From JAHJBR01 sp040757035 (GTDB lineage Archaea > Micrarchaeota > Micrarchaeia > Anstonellales > Bilamarchaeaceae): a stretch of DNA of 17,199 nucleotides. The DNA is taken from contig JBFLYM010000019.1 in NCBI GenBank assembly GCA_040757035.1, positions 1 through 17,199 on the forward strand, read 5' to 3'. Every line of letters begins with the position of its first letter. Position 1 is the first letter of the stretch. This document shows positions 6,872-13,317 of the stretch, in pieces. Position numbers and translations under genes: made by a program. Below the pieces are notes generated by a model that did not search any database, was not told the origin of the DNA, and worked only from the letters and a program-made list of their open reading frames with translations.

Positions 6872-7788
6872 AAAAACTTATAGATTACCTATCTTCTGAA
6901 ACAAGAATAGGAAATAAGGGGCTTATAGAAAAGGATATACTTCTCCATAATCTTTTGATTAAGGTATCACAAGATGACCATTTCAAAAATAATCTTGTTT
7001 TCAAAGGAGGAACCTGCCTGATAAAATGCTATTTTGACTATTATAGGTTTTCAGAAGATCTTGACTTCAGTTGGATTAATCAAAGCGAGTTTAAAAACAA
7101 AAGCCAAAAAGAGATAAGGAGGATTTTATCTCAAAAAATAGACATATTGATGAATATATTTGCCAAATTTTCAGAGGAATTAAAACTTGAGTTTAAACCT
7201 GATAAAACAAATAACGAATATGTAGAACTCGGAAGAAGCAACAAATTTGTAACATTCAAAATATGGTACAAATCAGCAGTTACAGAAAGAAGACAGTTTA
7301 TTAAGATCCAGATAAATTTCGTGGAACTTTTTCAATATGGGTTTAACCACTGCAAAGCATCATCAATAATCAAGCCTGTTGATCCAAAGGAATTTGAGTT
7401 TTTATTTCCAGAATATGTGCTAATTCTTTCAAATCCAGAGCTAAAATGTTATGATGTGAAGGAGATCCTAATCGAAAAATTCAGAGCCATCCTTACAAGA
7501 AAAGGGGTAAAGGCCAGGGATTTTATAGATATTTTTCTAATAGCTAAAAAAGAAAAGATTGACCCGAGAAAGCTGGAAAGGGAAATTTTGGAAAAAATAA
7601 GGTTTGCGTTGAAATACGAGAAATACCTCCAGAATCTTGAGAATTTCAAGATTGAAAGGTTTGTGCTTGGAGAAGAAGAAAAACTGATTCTCAAACCAAT
7701 CCCTGAGGGTTTTGAGGAGTTTCTAAAAAGTACACATGAATTTTTGGATGAATTGTACGAAACGTTAAGAGACAGGACTTGTTTATAG
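6868..7788 (+). CDS. abiEii: AbiEii/AbiGii-family nucleotidyltransferase toxin
   Basis: This 306-aa product carries the DNA polymerase beta-type nucleotidyltransferase signature of the AbiEii family: the EKD motif at residues 21-23, FKGGTCLIK at 45-53 with the glycine pair, and FSEDLDF at 61-67 with metal-binding Asp64 and Asp66. Later comes EKFRAILTRKGVKARDFIDIF, the family's basic nucleotide-side motif. Characterised relatives modify RNA (tRNA 3-prime ends in MenT) and stall growth. All signature residues are present, so it is likely active. It is translationally coupled to the antitoxin by a 4-nt overlap. Its stop codon's last base begins the right copy of the 25-bp repeat, so the cassette boundary falls exactly at the end of this gene. 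Confidence 0.9.
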   Translation: MKKLIDYLSSETRIGNKGLIEKDILLHNLLIKVSQDDHFKNNLVFKGGTCLIKCYFDYYRFSEDLDFSWINQSEFKNKSQKEIRRILSQKIDILMNIFAKFSEELKLEFKPDKTNNEYVELGRSNKFVTFKIWYKSAVTERRQFIKIQINFVELFQYGFNHCKASSIIKPVDPKEFEFLFPEYVLILSNPELKCYDVKEILIEKFRAILTRKGVKARDFIDIFLIAKKEKIDPRKLEREILEKIRFALKYEKYLQNLENFKIERFVLGEEEKLILKPIPEGFEEFLKSTHEFLDELYETLRDRTCL

Positions 7789-7812
7789 AATTTGCGAAAT
7801 TTCTGTAAGTAA
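7788..7812. repeat. 25-bp direct repeat, right copy, bounding the AbiE cassette
   Basis: This is the second copy of the repeat at 6128-6152 (24 of 25 identical). It starts on the last base of the toxin stop codon and ends 28 nt before the methyltransferase ATG. GCGC-containing sequence resumes inside that methyltransferase, consistent with this being the cassette's right edge. Confidence 0.8.
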
Positions 7813-7840
7813 TAAGAACCTAACTGAGGAATAGAAACTA

Positions 7841-8455
7841 ATGTTGGCATTCAAATTAATCTCTAAAAAAGAATCAACTCCTAAAAACTGGAATGCTTAC
7901 TATACACTTCCCTTTTTTGATATGGCATTCTATTATCTTAATGAAAGTCATTATGAGCATTTTTATCATCCGCTGCTCGAACCGCTGAAAATAGAAAGCA
8001 CTTTAGAATTTGGCGGAGGAACCGGCCATCTCTCTATGAAAATCAAAAGTATGAAAAAAAGCCGCGCAACAATTATTGAACATAACCCACTCGCATTGAA
8101 AAAGCATAAGAAAGCGTATGGCAATGCAACCAATTATATCCTTGGCGACGTTTTCAACGTGCAAATTAAGAAAAAATATGACCTTGTTTTCTCAGATGGC
8201 TTAGTAGAGCATTTTGAAGGTGCAAGACAATGCGCTCTGATAAAAAAACATTGCGACATGGCCTCAAAATTCGTAATAATCGCTGCTCCAAGACCATCGT
8301 TCTTCAGCACGCTTTTTTCGTTTGTAGTATGCTATGAAAAAGGACTCAATCCTTGGCAAATAGAAACCGAATTCACCAAAAACGACTACAAGGTACTAAA
8401 AACAATCGTCAGTTATAGATATTTTTCTCTTCTTGCCGCAAAGAAGAATGTATAG
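7841..8455 (+). CDS. Class I SAM-dependent methyltransferase, substrate unknown
   Basis: This 204-aa Rossmann-fold methyltransferase shows motif I LEFGGGTGHLS at residues 55-65, the acidic end of strand 2 (IIEHN, near 78-82) that binds the SAM ribose, and the family motif DLVFSDGLVEHF near 115-126. A 50-residue N-terminal extension rich in aromatic residues (FFDMAFYYLNESHYEHFYHP) probably forms the substrate lid. The substrate cannot be read from sequence. It starts at ATG 7841 with TGAGGA ten bases upstream. The gene is convergent with the HypC-HydE fusion (34-nt gap) and was probably separated from the upstream native genes by the AbiE insertion. A role with the hydrogenase genes is possible but unsupported. 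Confidence 0.85.
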   Translation: MLAFKLISKKESTPKNWNAYYTLPFFDMAFYYLNESHYEHFYHPLLEPLKIESTLEFGGGTGHLSMKIKSMKKSRATIIEHNPLALKKHKKAYGNATNYILGDVFNVQIKKKYDLVFSDGLVEHFEGARQCALIKKHCDMASKFVIIAAPRPSFFSTLFSFVVCYEKGLNPWQIETEFTKNDYKVLKTIVSYRYFSLLAAKKNV

Positions 8456-8489
8456 CCCACCTCAGAGAAAAAACATTGGAAATAAATAC

Positions 8490-9752
8490 CTACCTTCCCA
8501 AATCTATTGGGGCTCTTCCAAGCGAATTAAGCAAAGAAATTGTTTCTTTTATTTTTTTCTCAGTTTCCATAAATTTACCAGGATAAAGACTGTAGAAGCG
8601 CGCGTATTTTTCTGGTGTAACATCTATCATGAGCGAATTGCCGCCTGCGAGTAGACCAAGTTTTTTTGCTTGTGGAGAAAGAGTTTCAAGCGCAGTGGTA
8701 ACGAGAATTTTTGCGTTGTTGTCAAGTACGCGGACAAAAGAAATGGTATTTAAGCATGTGTTCAAACTAGCATTGCACTTTATATTGGGATTTGTTTCAA
8801 TGTACGGACCGAATGAATACACATCGGGTTTGAGTTTTTTTGATAACATGATATTACCTATCAAATCATCTTTATTTTCTCCCGTTAATCCGATCAAAAA
8901 TCCAGTTGAAACAAGATAACCTATCTTTTGCAATTTTTTGATGAGCGCAATTCTATCCATCAGCCTTTTTCCAGGCCTAATTCTTTTGTATAGCTCTTTA
9001 TTTGAAGTCTCAAAACGCAAAAGCACTGCCTTTGCACCAACATTATAAAGGGCCTTGTACAGTTTGATATCGCGCTCGCCTAAACTTAGACAAATCAATA
9101 CTCTCATCCTCTTGATTTTTTTTACAATTCGCGTTAGCATTTCTTTTGTATAAAAATAATCTTCGCCGCTTTGAAGAACAATTGCCTTAAATCCAAGTTT
9201 AACCGCTCCTTCTGCAGCTAGAATTATTTCATGTTCGCTCATTCTATATCTTTTGATTTCAGCACCGCTTCTTATTCCGCAATACGCGCAATTCATCCTG
9301 CAATAATTGGAAAATTCTATTATTCCATGCACGCAACATGAGTTCTTCAGTTTCTTTTTTCTCAAAACATTAGCAAACGAGCGCAACGCTTTGACATTCT
9401 TTCCATTAGCATAAGGATTAGCATGAAGGATTGTATTCACATCGTTCCTGTTTAATGGTTTTCCATTCTGAATTTTTGAAAAAATTGCTTCAAACGAATC
9501 ACTTCCCTTTATTTTTTTTGCAAGTTCGTTATCCCGCTGTTCCAGTTCTAAAAATTTATTTTTCCAAAAAGAGAGAATTTTTTTTGCATCTACTTTTCTA
9601 ATTTTGTCTACAACCACGCCGCCCTGCGCATAAACATAATCACCAATGTTTATTGAACAATCGGCAAACGCTGATTTTTTTTCACCGAAATAGTCAATTA
9701 CTGCTTTATGTCCGCTTATTGAAACTATTTTTCCTGGAATTGCATAGCACAT
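8490..9752 (-). CDS. hypC-hydE: HypC-HydE fusion, hybrid hydrogenase maturase
   Basis: Residues 1-80 form a complete HypC domain: MCYAIPGKI with essential Cys2, then VIDYFG and GDYVYAQGG. HypC with HypD holds the Fe(CN)2CO unit of [NiFe] hydrogenase. Residues 85-420 are a full HydE, the radical-SAM enzyme that processes HydG's product in [FeFe] maturation: EFSNYCRMNCAYCGIRS with CX3CX2C Cys151, Cys155, Cys158, then VLQSGED, LSLGE, LLRFETSN, RIRPG, SFGPYIETNP, TTALETLSP and RFYSLYPGKF. The join is one uninterrupted frame starting at the HypC Met-Cys, where HypC must begin. The histidine usual in HypC VHAGFA is glutamine here (Gln43). The gene is divergent, 93 nt from the [NiFe] hydrogenase operon. 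I know of no such fusion from characterised systems. Confidence 0.92.
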   Translation of the reverse strand: MCYAIPGKIVSISGHKAVIDYFGEKKSAFADCSINIGDYVYAQGGVVVDKIRKVDAKKILSFWKNKFLELEQRDNELAKKIKGSDSFEAIFSKIQNGKPLNRNDVNTILHANPYANGKNVKALRSFANVLRKKKLKNSCCVHGIIEFSNYCRMNCAYCGIRSGAEIKRYRMSEHEIILAAEGAVKLGFKAIVLQSGEDYFYTKEMLTRIVKKIKRMRVLICLSLGERDIKLYKALYNVGAKAVLLRFETSNKELYKRIRPGKRLMDRIALIKKLQKIGYLVSTGFLIGLTGENKDDLIGNIMLSKKLKPDVYSFGPYIETNPNIKCNASLNTCLNTISFVRVLDNNAKILVTTALETLSPQAKKLGLLAGGNSLMIDVTPEKYARFYSLYPGKFMETEKKIKETISLLNSLGRAPIDLGR

Positions 9753-9815
9753 ATTAGCACATAAATGCGTTTATCTGATTTCAGCCCGTAATCATCTGTA
9801 GTCAATAGTTATAGA

Positions 9816-9825
9816 TTAATATATG
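9816..9825 (+). promoter_or_regulatory. TATA box of the hydrogenase operon, leaderless
   Basis: TTAATATATG is centred about 26 nt before the ATG at 9846, and the intervening AT-rich sequence contains no Shine-Dalgarno. A leaderless transcript is predicted. The 93-nt divergent spacer must also hold the promoter for the HypC-HydE gene, where I find no equally clear box. Confidence 0.5.
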
Positions 9826-9845
9826 CCTACAATTTAAAATAATTT

Positions 9846-10331
9846 ATGAAACCGAAACGCTTGCGCATTGGTTGGTTTACATTTACTTGCTCTGGAGACA
9901 ATACCATTGTCTTTTTAGAACTGATGAATGATAGATATTTTGAATGGATGAAACAGCTCGATTTTGTTCATACCAGAATATTAAAATCAAAAAACGAATT
10001 AAAAAATTTAGATGTCGCATTTATAGAAGGCGCTATAAGCAGCAAAAAAGAAGCCGAAGAATTAGAAAAAATAAGAAAAAACTCAAAAAAGTTAGTTGCG
10101 GTCGGCGCATGCGCAATAACCGGATTTCCTTCTGCACAGCGTAATACATTTACACAAGAACAAATGAAAAAAATAACACCGTTCCTTAAATTACACAATC
10201 TAAACGAAAAAATTGAACCAATAAAGAAATTCGTCAAAGTTGATGATGAAGTTCCAGGTTGTCCAATGGATGATAAAGTGTTTCTTAAAATAATCTCAAA
10301 ATATTTGAATGAATTGAAAAATTCAAACTAA
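9846..10331 (+). CDS. [NiFe]-hydrogenase small subunit, minimal one-cluster type
   Basis: This 161-aa product resembles the delta/HoxY-type small subunit that carries only the proximal iron-sulfur cluster next to the Ni-Fe site. Cluster ligand positions visible are Cys15 (FTCSGD), Cys89 (VGACA) and Cys139 (VPGCP); EGAIS at 61-65 is a conserved neighbour. The usual first motif is CXXC, but here the second ligand is Asp18 (CSGD). Ferredoxins with Asp as a fourth ligand are known, so a 3-Cys/1-Asp cluster is plausible; altered potential or a [3Fe-4S] cluster are alternatives. No twin-arginine signal is present, so the enzyme is cytosolic. The large subunit follows after 12 nt. No extra ferredoxin domain or diaphorase gene accompanies it. 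Confidence 0.85.
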   Translation: MKPKRLRIGWFTFTCSGDNTIVFLELMNDRYFEWMKQLDFVHTRILKSKNELKNLDVAFIEGAISSKKEAEELEKIRKNSKKLVAVGACAITGFPSAQRNTFTQEQMKKITPFLKLHNLNEKIEPIKKFVKVDDEVPGCPMDDKVFLKIISKYLNELKNSN

Positions 10332-10343
10332 AGTGATTTGGAA

Positions 10344-11726
10344 ATGCATAATATTGAATCTGATTTTATTGAATCCGAATCCGATTTTTCAATAGGTATA
10401 GAAAATTTAAGTAAAATAGAAGGTCATGCAGAGCTTGAAGTAAAGATTAGCGCTAGAAAAGTCGTTGATGCAAAACTTTTAATAGGAGAAAATAAACGAT
10501 TTTTTTCTGAAGCAGCAATTGGAAAACACGCACTTGCGATTCCCCAACTTGTTTCTCGCATATGCGGAACATGCAGCGTTGCACATCTTCTCGCATCAAT
10601 AGATGCAATTGAAAACGCATTTGGACTGGAACCTTCGGCGCAAACAATTAATTTACGAAAATTACTCATGAATGGAACGCATATTCGCGACCATGCTATG
10701 CATCTATACATGTTTTGCCTGCCAGACCTTTTTAAAAAGGATTCAATATTAGATTTTGATGAAAATGATGAAAAGCAGCACAACCTTATCCATAAAGCGT
10801 TTACGGTAAAATCAACCGGAAACAAACTCGCAACCATTGTAGGCGGAAGAGCGGTGCATTCGCCATTTGCACTTGTCGGCGGATTCCTTAAGATACCCAC
10901 AAAAGAAGAAATTAAAGAAACCGTAAGTGAATTAAAAAAAGCGCGAGGCGCCGCACTTGAATTTATAGAAATTTTTTATCAAGCCGAATTCAGTTTTAAA
11001 TCCGATGCGTATTTTGTCGCGCTATTGAGCAATGATTATAATTATATAACAGGACAAATATGCGGCGATGCGCAGGGGTGTATACTAAAAAGCGCATTTG
11101 ACCATTATCTTGAGCGGGTAGTTATTCCTTATTCTCAAGCGCGTGGTTTTACATATAAAGAAAAGCCCTATATTGTCGGTGCGCTTGCGAGAATGAATTA
11201 TAATAAACGGAATATACATAAAGAAACTAAGCGAGATGTAAAAAAATACTTGGCCAAATTTCCTTCATTAGATGTATATCACAATAATCTTGCGCAGGCC
11301 ATAGAGATAGTGCATGACATAGATGCGTCAATTGAACTGTTAGAAACCATTGACCTTAAAGCGGAATCGGTGAAAAAGGCTGATATAAAAAAAAGTATTG
11401 GAATAGGAGTTGTAGAAGCCCCGCGCGGTCTTCTTTATTATAAAATAATGACTGAAAGCGATGGAAGAATAATATACACAAATTTTGTAATTCCAACCGC
11501 GCAGAATCAAATAAAAATGGAGCGCGATCTCGGACTTTTAGTGCAAAAAAGATTGGATGCTGGAAAAACTAAGGAAGAAATAAAACATGAGATGGAGACA
11601 CTTATACGCGCATATGATCCATGCATGAGTTGTGCAACTAACTTCTTGAAGATAAAGTGGAAAACAGATCAATATACCGATCCACTAAAAAAACGTGGAT
11701 CGTATATACTCAACCAATCGAGATAA
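10344..11726 (+). CDS. [NiFe]-hydrogenase large subunit, group 3-like
   Basis: This catalytic subunit (460 aa from ATG 10344) has all four Ni ligands: RICGTCS (Cys74, Cys77) and DPCMSC (Cys427, Cys430). KIEGH at 24-28 is the conserved N-terminal motif with Glu26, and GIGVVEAPRGLLYY is typical of cytosolic group 3 (sulfhydrogenase/HoxH) enzymes. The cysteines rule out a NuoD-type subunit. The residue after the last Ni motif, normally His, is Asn433, and 27 residues follow it. In relatives a tail of this kind is cut off by an endopeptidase after Ni insertion; no such protease gene is nearby. GTGA at 10333-10336 supports ATG 10344; an in-frame TTG at 10338 would add two residues. The Fe(CN)2CO ligands must be supplied by a maturation system, and HydG and HypC-HydE are the local candidates. 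Confidence 0.9.
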   Translation: MHNIESDFIESESDFSIGIENLSKIEGHAELEVKISARKVVDAKLLIGENKRFFSEAAIGKHALAIPQLVSRICGTCSVAHLLASIDAIENAFGLEPSAQTINLRKLLMNGTHIRDHAMHLYMFCLPDLFKKDSILDFDENDEKQHNLIHKAFTVKSTGNKLATIVGGRAVHSPFALVGGFLKIPTKEEIKETVSELKKARGAALEFIEIFYQAEFSFKSDAYFVALLSNDYNYITGQICGDAQGCILKSAFDHYLERVVIPYSQARGFTYKEKPYIVGALARMNYNKRNIHKETKRDVKKYLAKFPSLDVYHNNLAQAIEIVHDIDASIELLETIDLKAESVKKADIKKSIGIGVVEAPRGLLYYKIMTESDGRIIYTNFVIPTAQNQIKMERDLGLLVQKRLDAGKTKEEIKHEMETLIRAYDPCMSCATNFLKIKWKTDQYTDPLKKRGSYILNQSR

Positions 11727-11769
11727 AACCTGAAAAACAAAATCGGAAAAACTTAGTTGGTTGAGTATA
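11705..11769. terminator. 13-bp perfect inverted repeat between convergent genes
   Basis: TATACTCAACCAA (11705-11717) and its exact reverse complement (11757-11769) enclose a 39-nt loop. The left arm lies inside the last codons of the hydrogenase large subunit; the right arm is 11 nt past the stop of convergent mevalonate kinase. It could be a bidirectional terminator or mRNA-end stem, or a trace of a small mobile repeat. A bidirectional 3-prime-end role is my preferred reading. Confidence 0.4.
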
Positions 11770-11780
11770 AGGTTTAAAGT

Positions 11781-12671
11781 TTACTGCACTACAGCAATTA
11801 ACGTAATATAACCAATTTTTTTTATCTCATTTGCAATTAGTTCTGCATGTTTCTCATCTTTTGCGAGAATAACGCAGCTTCCTCCGCAACCAGCACCGGT
11901 TATTTTTGCCCCCAATGCTCCACATTCACGCGCGGTGTGTACAATATCCTCATCCTTCTTGCTCGAAACACCGATTGTTGAAAGAATTCCGTGGTTCATA
12001 TTCATAAGCTCCCCTAATTCTTCAAGATCTCCATTTTCTATTGCTTTTATCGCGGATTCAATTATTTTTTTCTCGGTACTGAAGATAAAATCATAAATTT
12101 CAGGATGTTTTTCTTTTCTTGATCTAACCGCAGAAATTAGTTCCTTGGTAGAGCTGTTTCTCTTTCCAGGGTTTCCAATTATTATATGAAGAGGATTTTT
12201 GATTTTGAGCTGGGTAATAATACTCCCTTCTTCTCTTTTTTGAAAAACAATTGCGCCTCCAAATGTTGCAAGCGAATTATCTATTCCCGATGGACTACCA
12301 TGATATATTTTCTCAGCCTCATATGCATAAGAGGAAACCTGCGCATCGGAAAGATTTAGTCCGTATTCATCCGAAAGAGCGCGCACAAACGCAACGCTTA
12401 GTGCCGCGCTTGAACCAAGCCCGCCTCCCATCGGGATTTCGCTTGTTATCTTTATTATAAAATTATCATGAATTTTCATTGCTGATTTAACCGCTTCAAT
12501 TCCTTTAAGTAAATTTGCGTCAGCATAATTGGACTCTATTTTCATGTGCGGAGATTTCTCAACAACCACTTCTGTTTTTTTTGAAAGCCCTATTCCTATC
12601 GCCGACATTCCATAGACAACAAAATGCTCTCCGAAAAGAATTGTTTTTGCATACCCTATTCCTTTACTCAT
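11781..12671 (-). CDS. mvk: Mevalonate kinase
   Basis: It phosphorylates mevalonate with ATP, feeding isoprenoid units for archaeal ether lipids. It is a GHMP kinase of 296 aa with motif 1 GYAKTILFGEHFVVYG (Lys9), the ATP loop PMGGGLGSSAAL at 80-91, YEAEKIYHGSPSGID with Glu120 and catalytic-base Asp131, and motif 3 KITGAGCGGSCVILA near the C-terminus. The SPSGID context points to mevalonate kinase rather than phosphomevalonate or homoserine kinase. It is the last gene of a four-gene minus-strand operon, 8 nt after the MgtC-family gene. No other mevalonate-pathway gene is in the window. It converges on the hydrogenase operon with an inverted repeat between. Confidence 0.93.
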   Translation of the reverse strand: MSKGIGYAKTILFGEHFVVYGMSAIGIGLSKKTEVVVEKSPHMKIESNYADANLLKGIEAVKSAMKIHDNFIIKITSEIPMGGGLGSSAALSVAFVRALSDEYGLNLSDAQVSSYAYEAEKIYHGSPSGIDNSLATFGGAIVFQKREEGSIITQLKIKNPLHIIIGNPGKRNSSTKELISAVRSRKEKHPEIYDFIFSTEKKIIESAIKAIENGDLEELGELMNMNHGILSTIGVSSKKDEDIVHTARECGALGAKITGAGCGGSCVILAKDEKHAELIANEIKKIGYITLIAVVQ

Positions 12672-12679
12672 AATATCAT

Positions 12680-13297
12680 TTATTCAAAATGTATTTTTCT
12701 TATACCCTTGAGCAAAGAAAGCTCATTTGTCATTTGGTCCAAATCTGTTGATTTTGGAACGAGAAATTTATACTCAACTATACCTTTACCAAAGTTTATT
12801 TCTATGCTTTCTTCTTCGCCACTATCATTATATTTTTTTATTACTTTTTTGATGTCCAAAGAATGCGCGAGTCCCCTTGCTTCTATAATGACCGCTTTCA
12901 CGTGTCTTCCAAGTCCGTATGTTTCAAGCATTTTATCTATTACAAGAATTGCCCATATAATTCCATATACGATTCCGATTATTTCCAGTCGCGCGAAACC
13001 GATTATTATACCAAATGCCGCCATCGCCCAAATGATTGCGGCTGTAGTAAAACCAAAAACTTGTTCGCGATATTTTATTAGCGCACCCGCGCCGAGGAAA
13101 CCAATACCGGTTATTATACCGCTTATTACATGTGTTGATTCGGGAAAAATATCAATTATTATGCGCGTAAGCGCGGTTGAAAGTACAGTAACAAAGACAT
13201 AAGGCGCGAATCCAACTGGTTTCTTGCTTAATTGTCGTTCCATACCAACAACGCATGCAAGAACAAAAGACAATACAATTACGTATGCGGTATCCAT
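12680..13297 (-). CDS. MgtC/SapB-family membrane protein
   Basis: This 205-aa integral membrane protein has about four to five helices (roughly residues 3-18, 31-50, 58-75, 83-100, 103-122) and a soluble C-terminal domain (125-205) of ACT-like pattern. Family signatures are GMERQ at 18-22, with the acidic and basic pair near the end of helix 1, and GIGFLGAGALI followed by FGFTTAAIIWAMAAFGIIIG in helices 3-4. MgtC proteins are linked in bacteria to magnesium limitation, membrane potential and ATP synthase control; the archaeal role is not settled. A GATGGTAAT stretch just before the ATG may serve as ribosome binding site. It lies 20 nt after the DUF2666-like gene and 8 nt before mvk, so it is co-transcribed. 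Confidence 0.86.
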   Translation of the reverse strand: MDTAYVIVLSFVLACVVGMERQLSKKPVGFAPYVFVTVLSTALTRIIIDIFPESTHVISGIITGIGFLGAGALIKYREQVFGFTTAAIIWAMAAFGIIIGFARLEIIGIVYGIIWAILVIDKMLETYGLGRHVKAVIIEARGLAHSLDIKKVIKKYNDSGEEESIEINFGKGIVEYKFLVPKSTDLDQMTNELSLLKGIRKIHFE

Positions 13298-13317
13298 ATA
13301 TTACCATCATTATTTTT

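Noticed and set aside
8490..9752. Reading the C-terminal domain as BioB or PylB
   Set aside because: The specific blocks EFSNYCRMNCAYCG, VLQSGED, LSLGE and RFYSLYPGKF follow HydE; there is no biotin or pyrrolysine context.
10424..10900. 158-codon minus-strand frame inside the hydrogenase large subunit
   Set aside because: It is a shadow of a confident gene, with no family pattern or ribosome binding site.
10344..11726. Large subunit as a NuoD/complex I-type protein without Ni
   Set aside because: Both CXXC Ni-binding motifs (RICGTC and DPCMSC) are intact.
12624..13202. 192-codon plus-strand open frame opposite the MgtC-family and mvk genes
   Set aside because: It is antisense to a clear membrane protein; its low-information Ile/Ser/Pro composition is the mirror of transmembrane codons.
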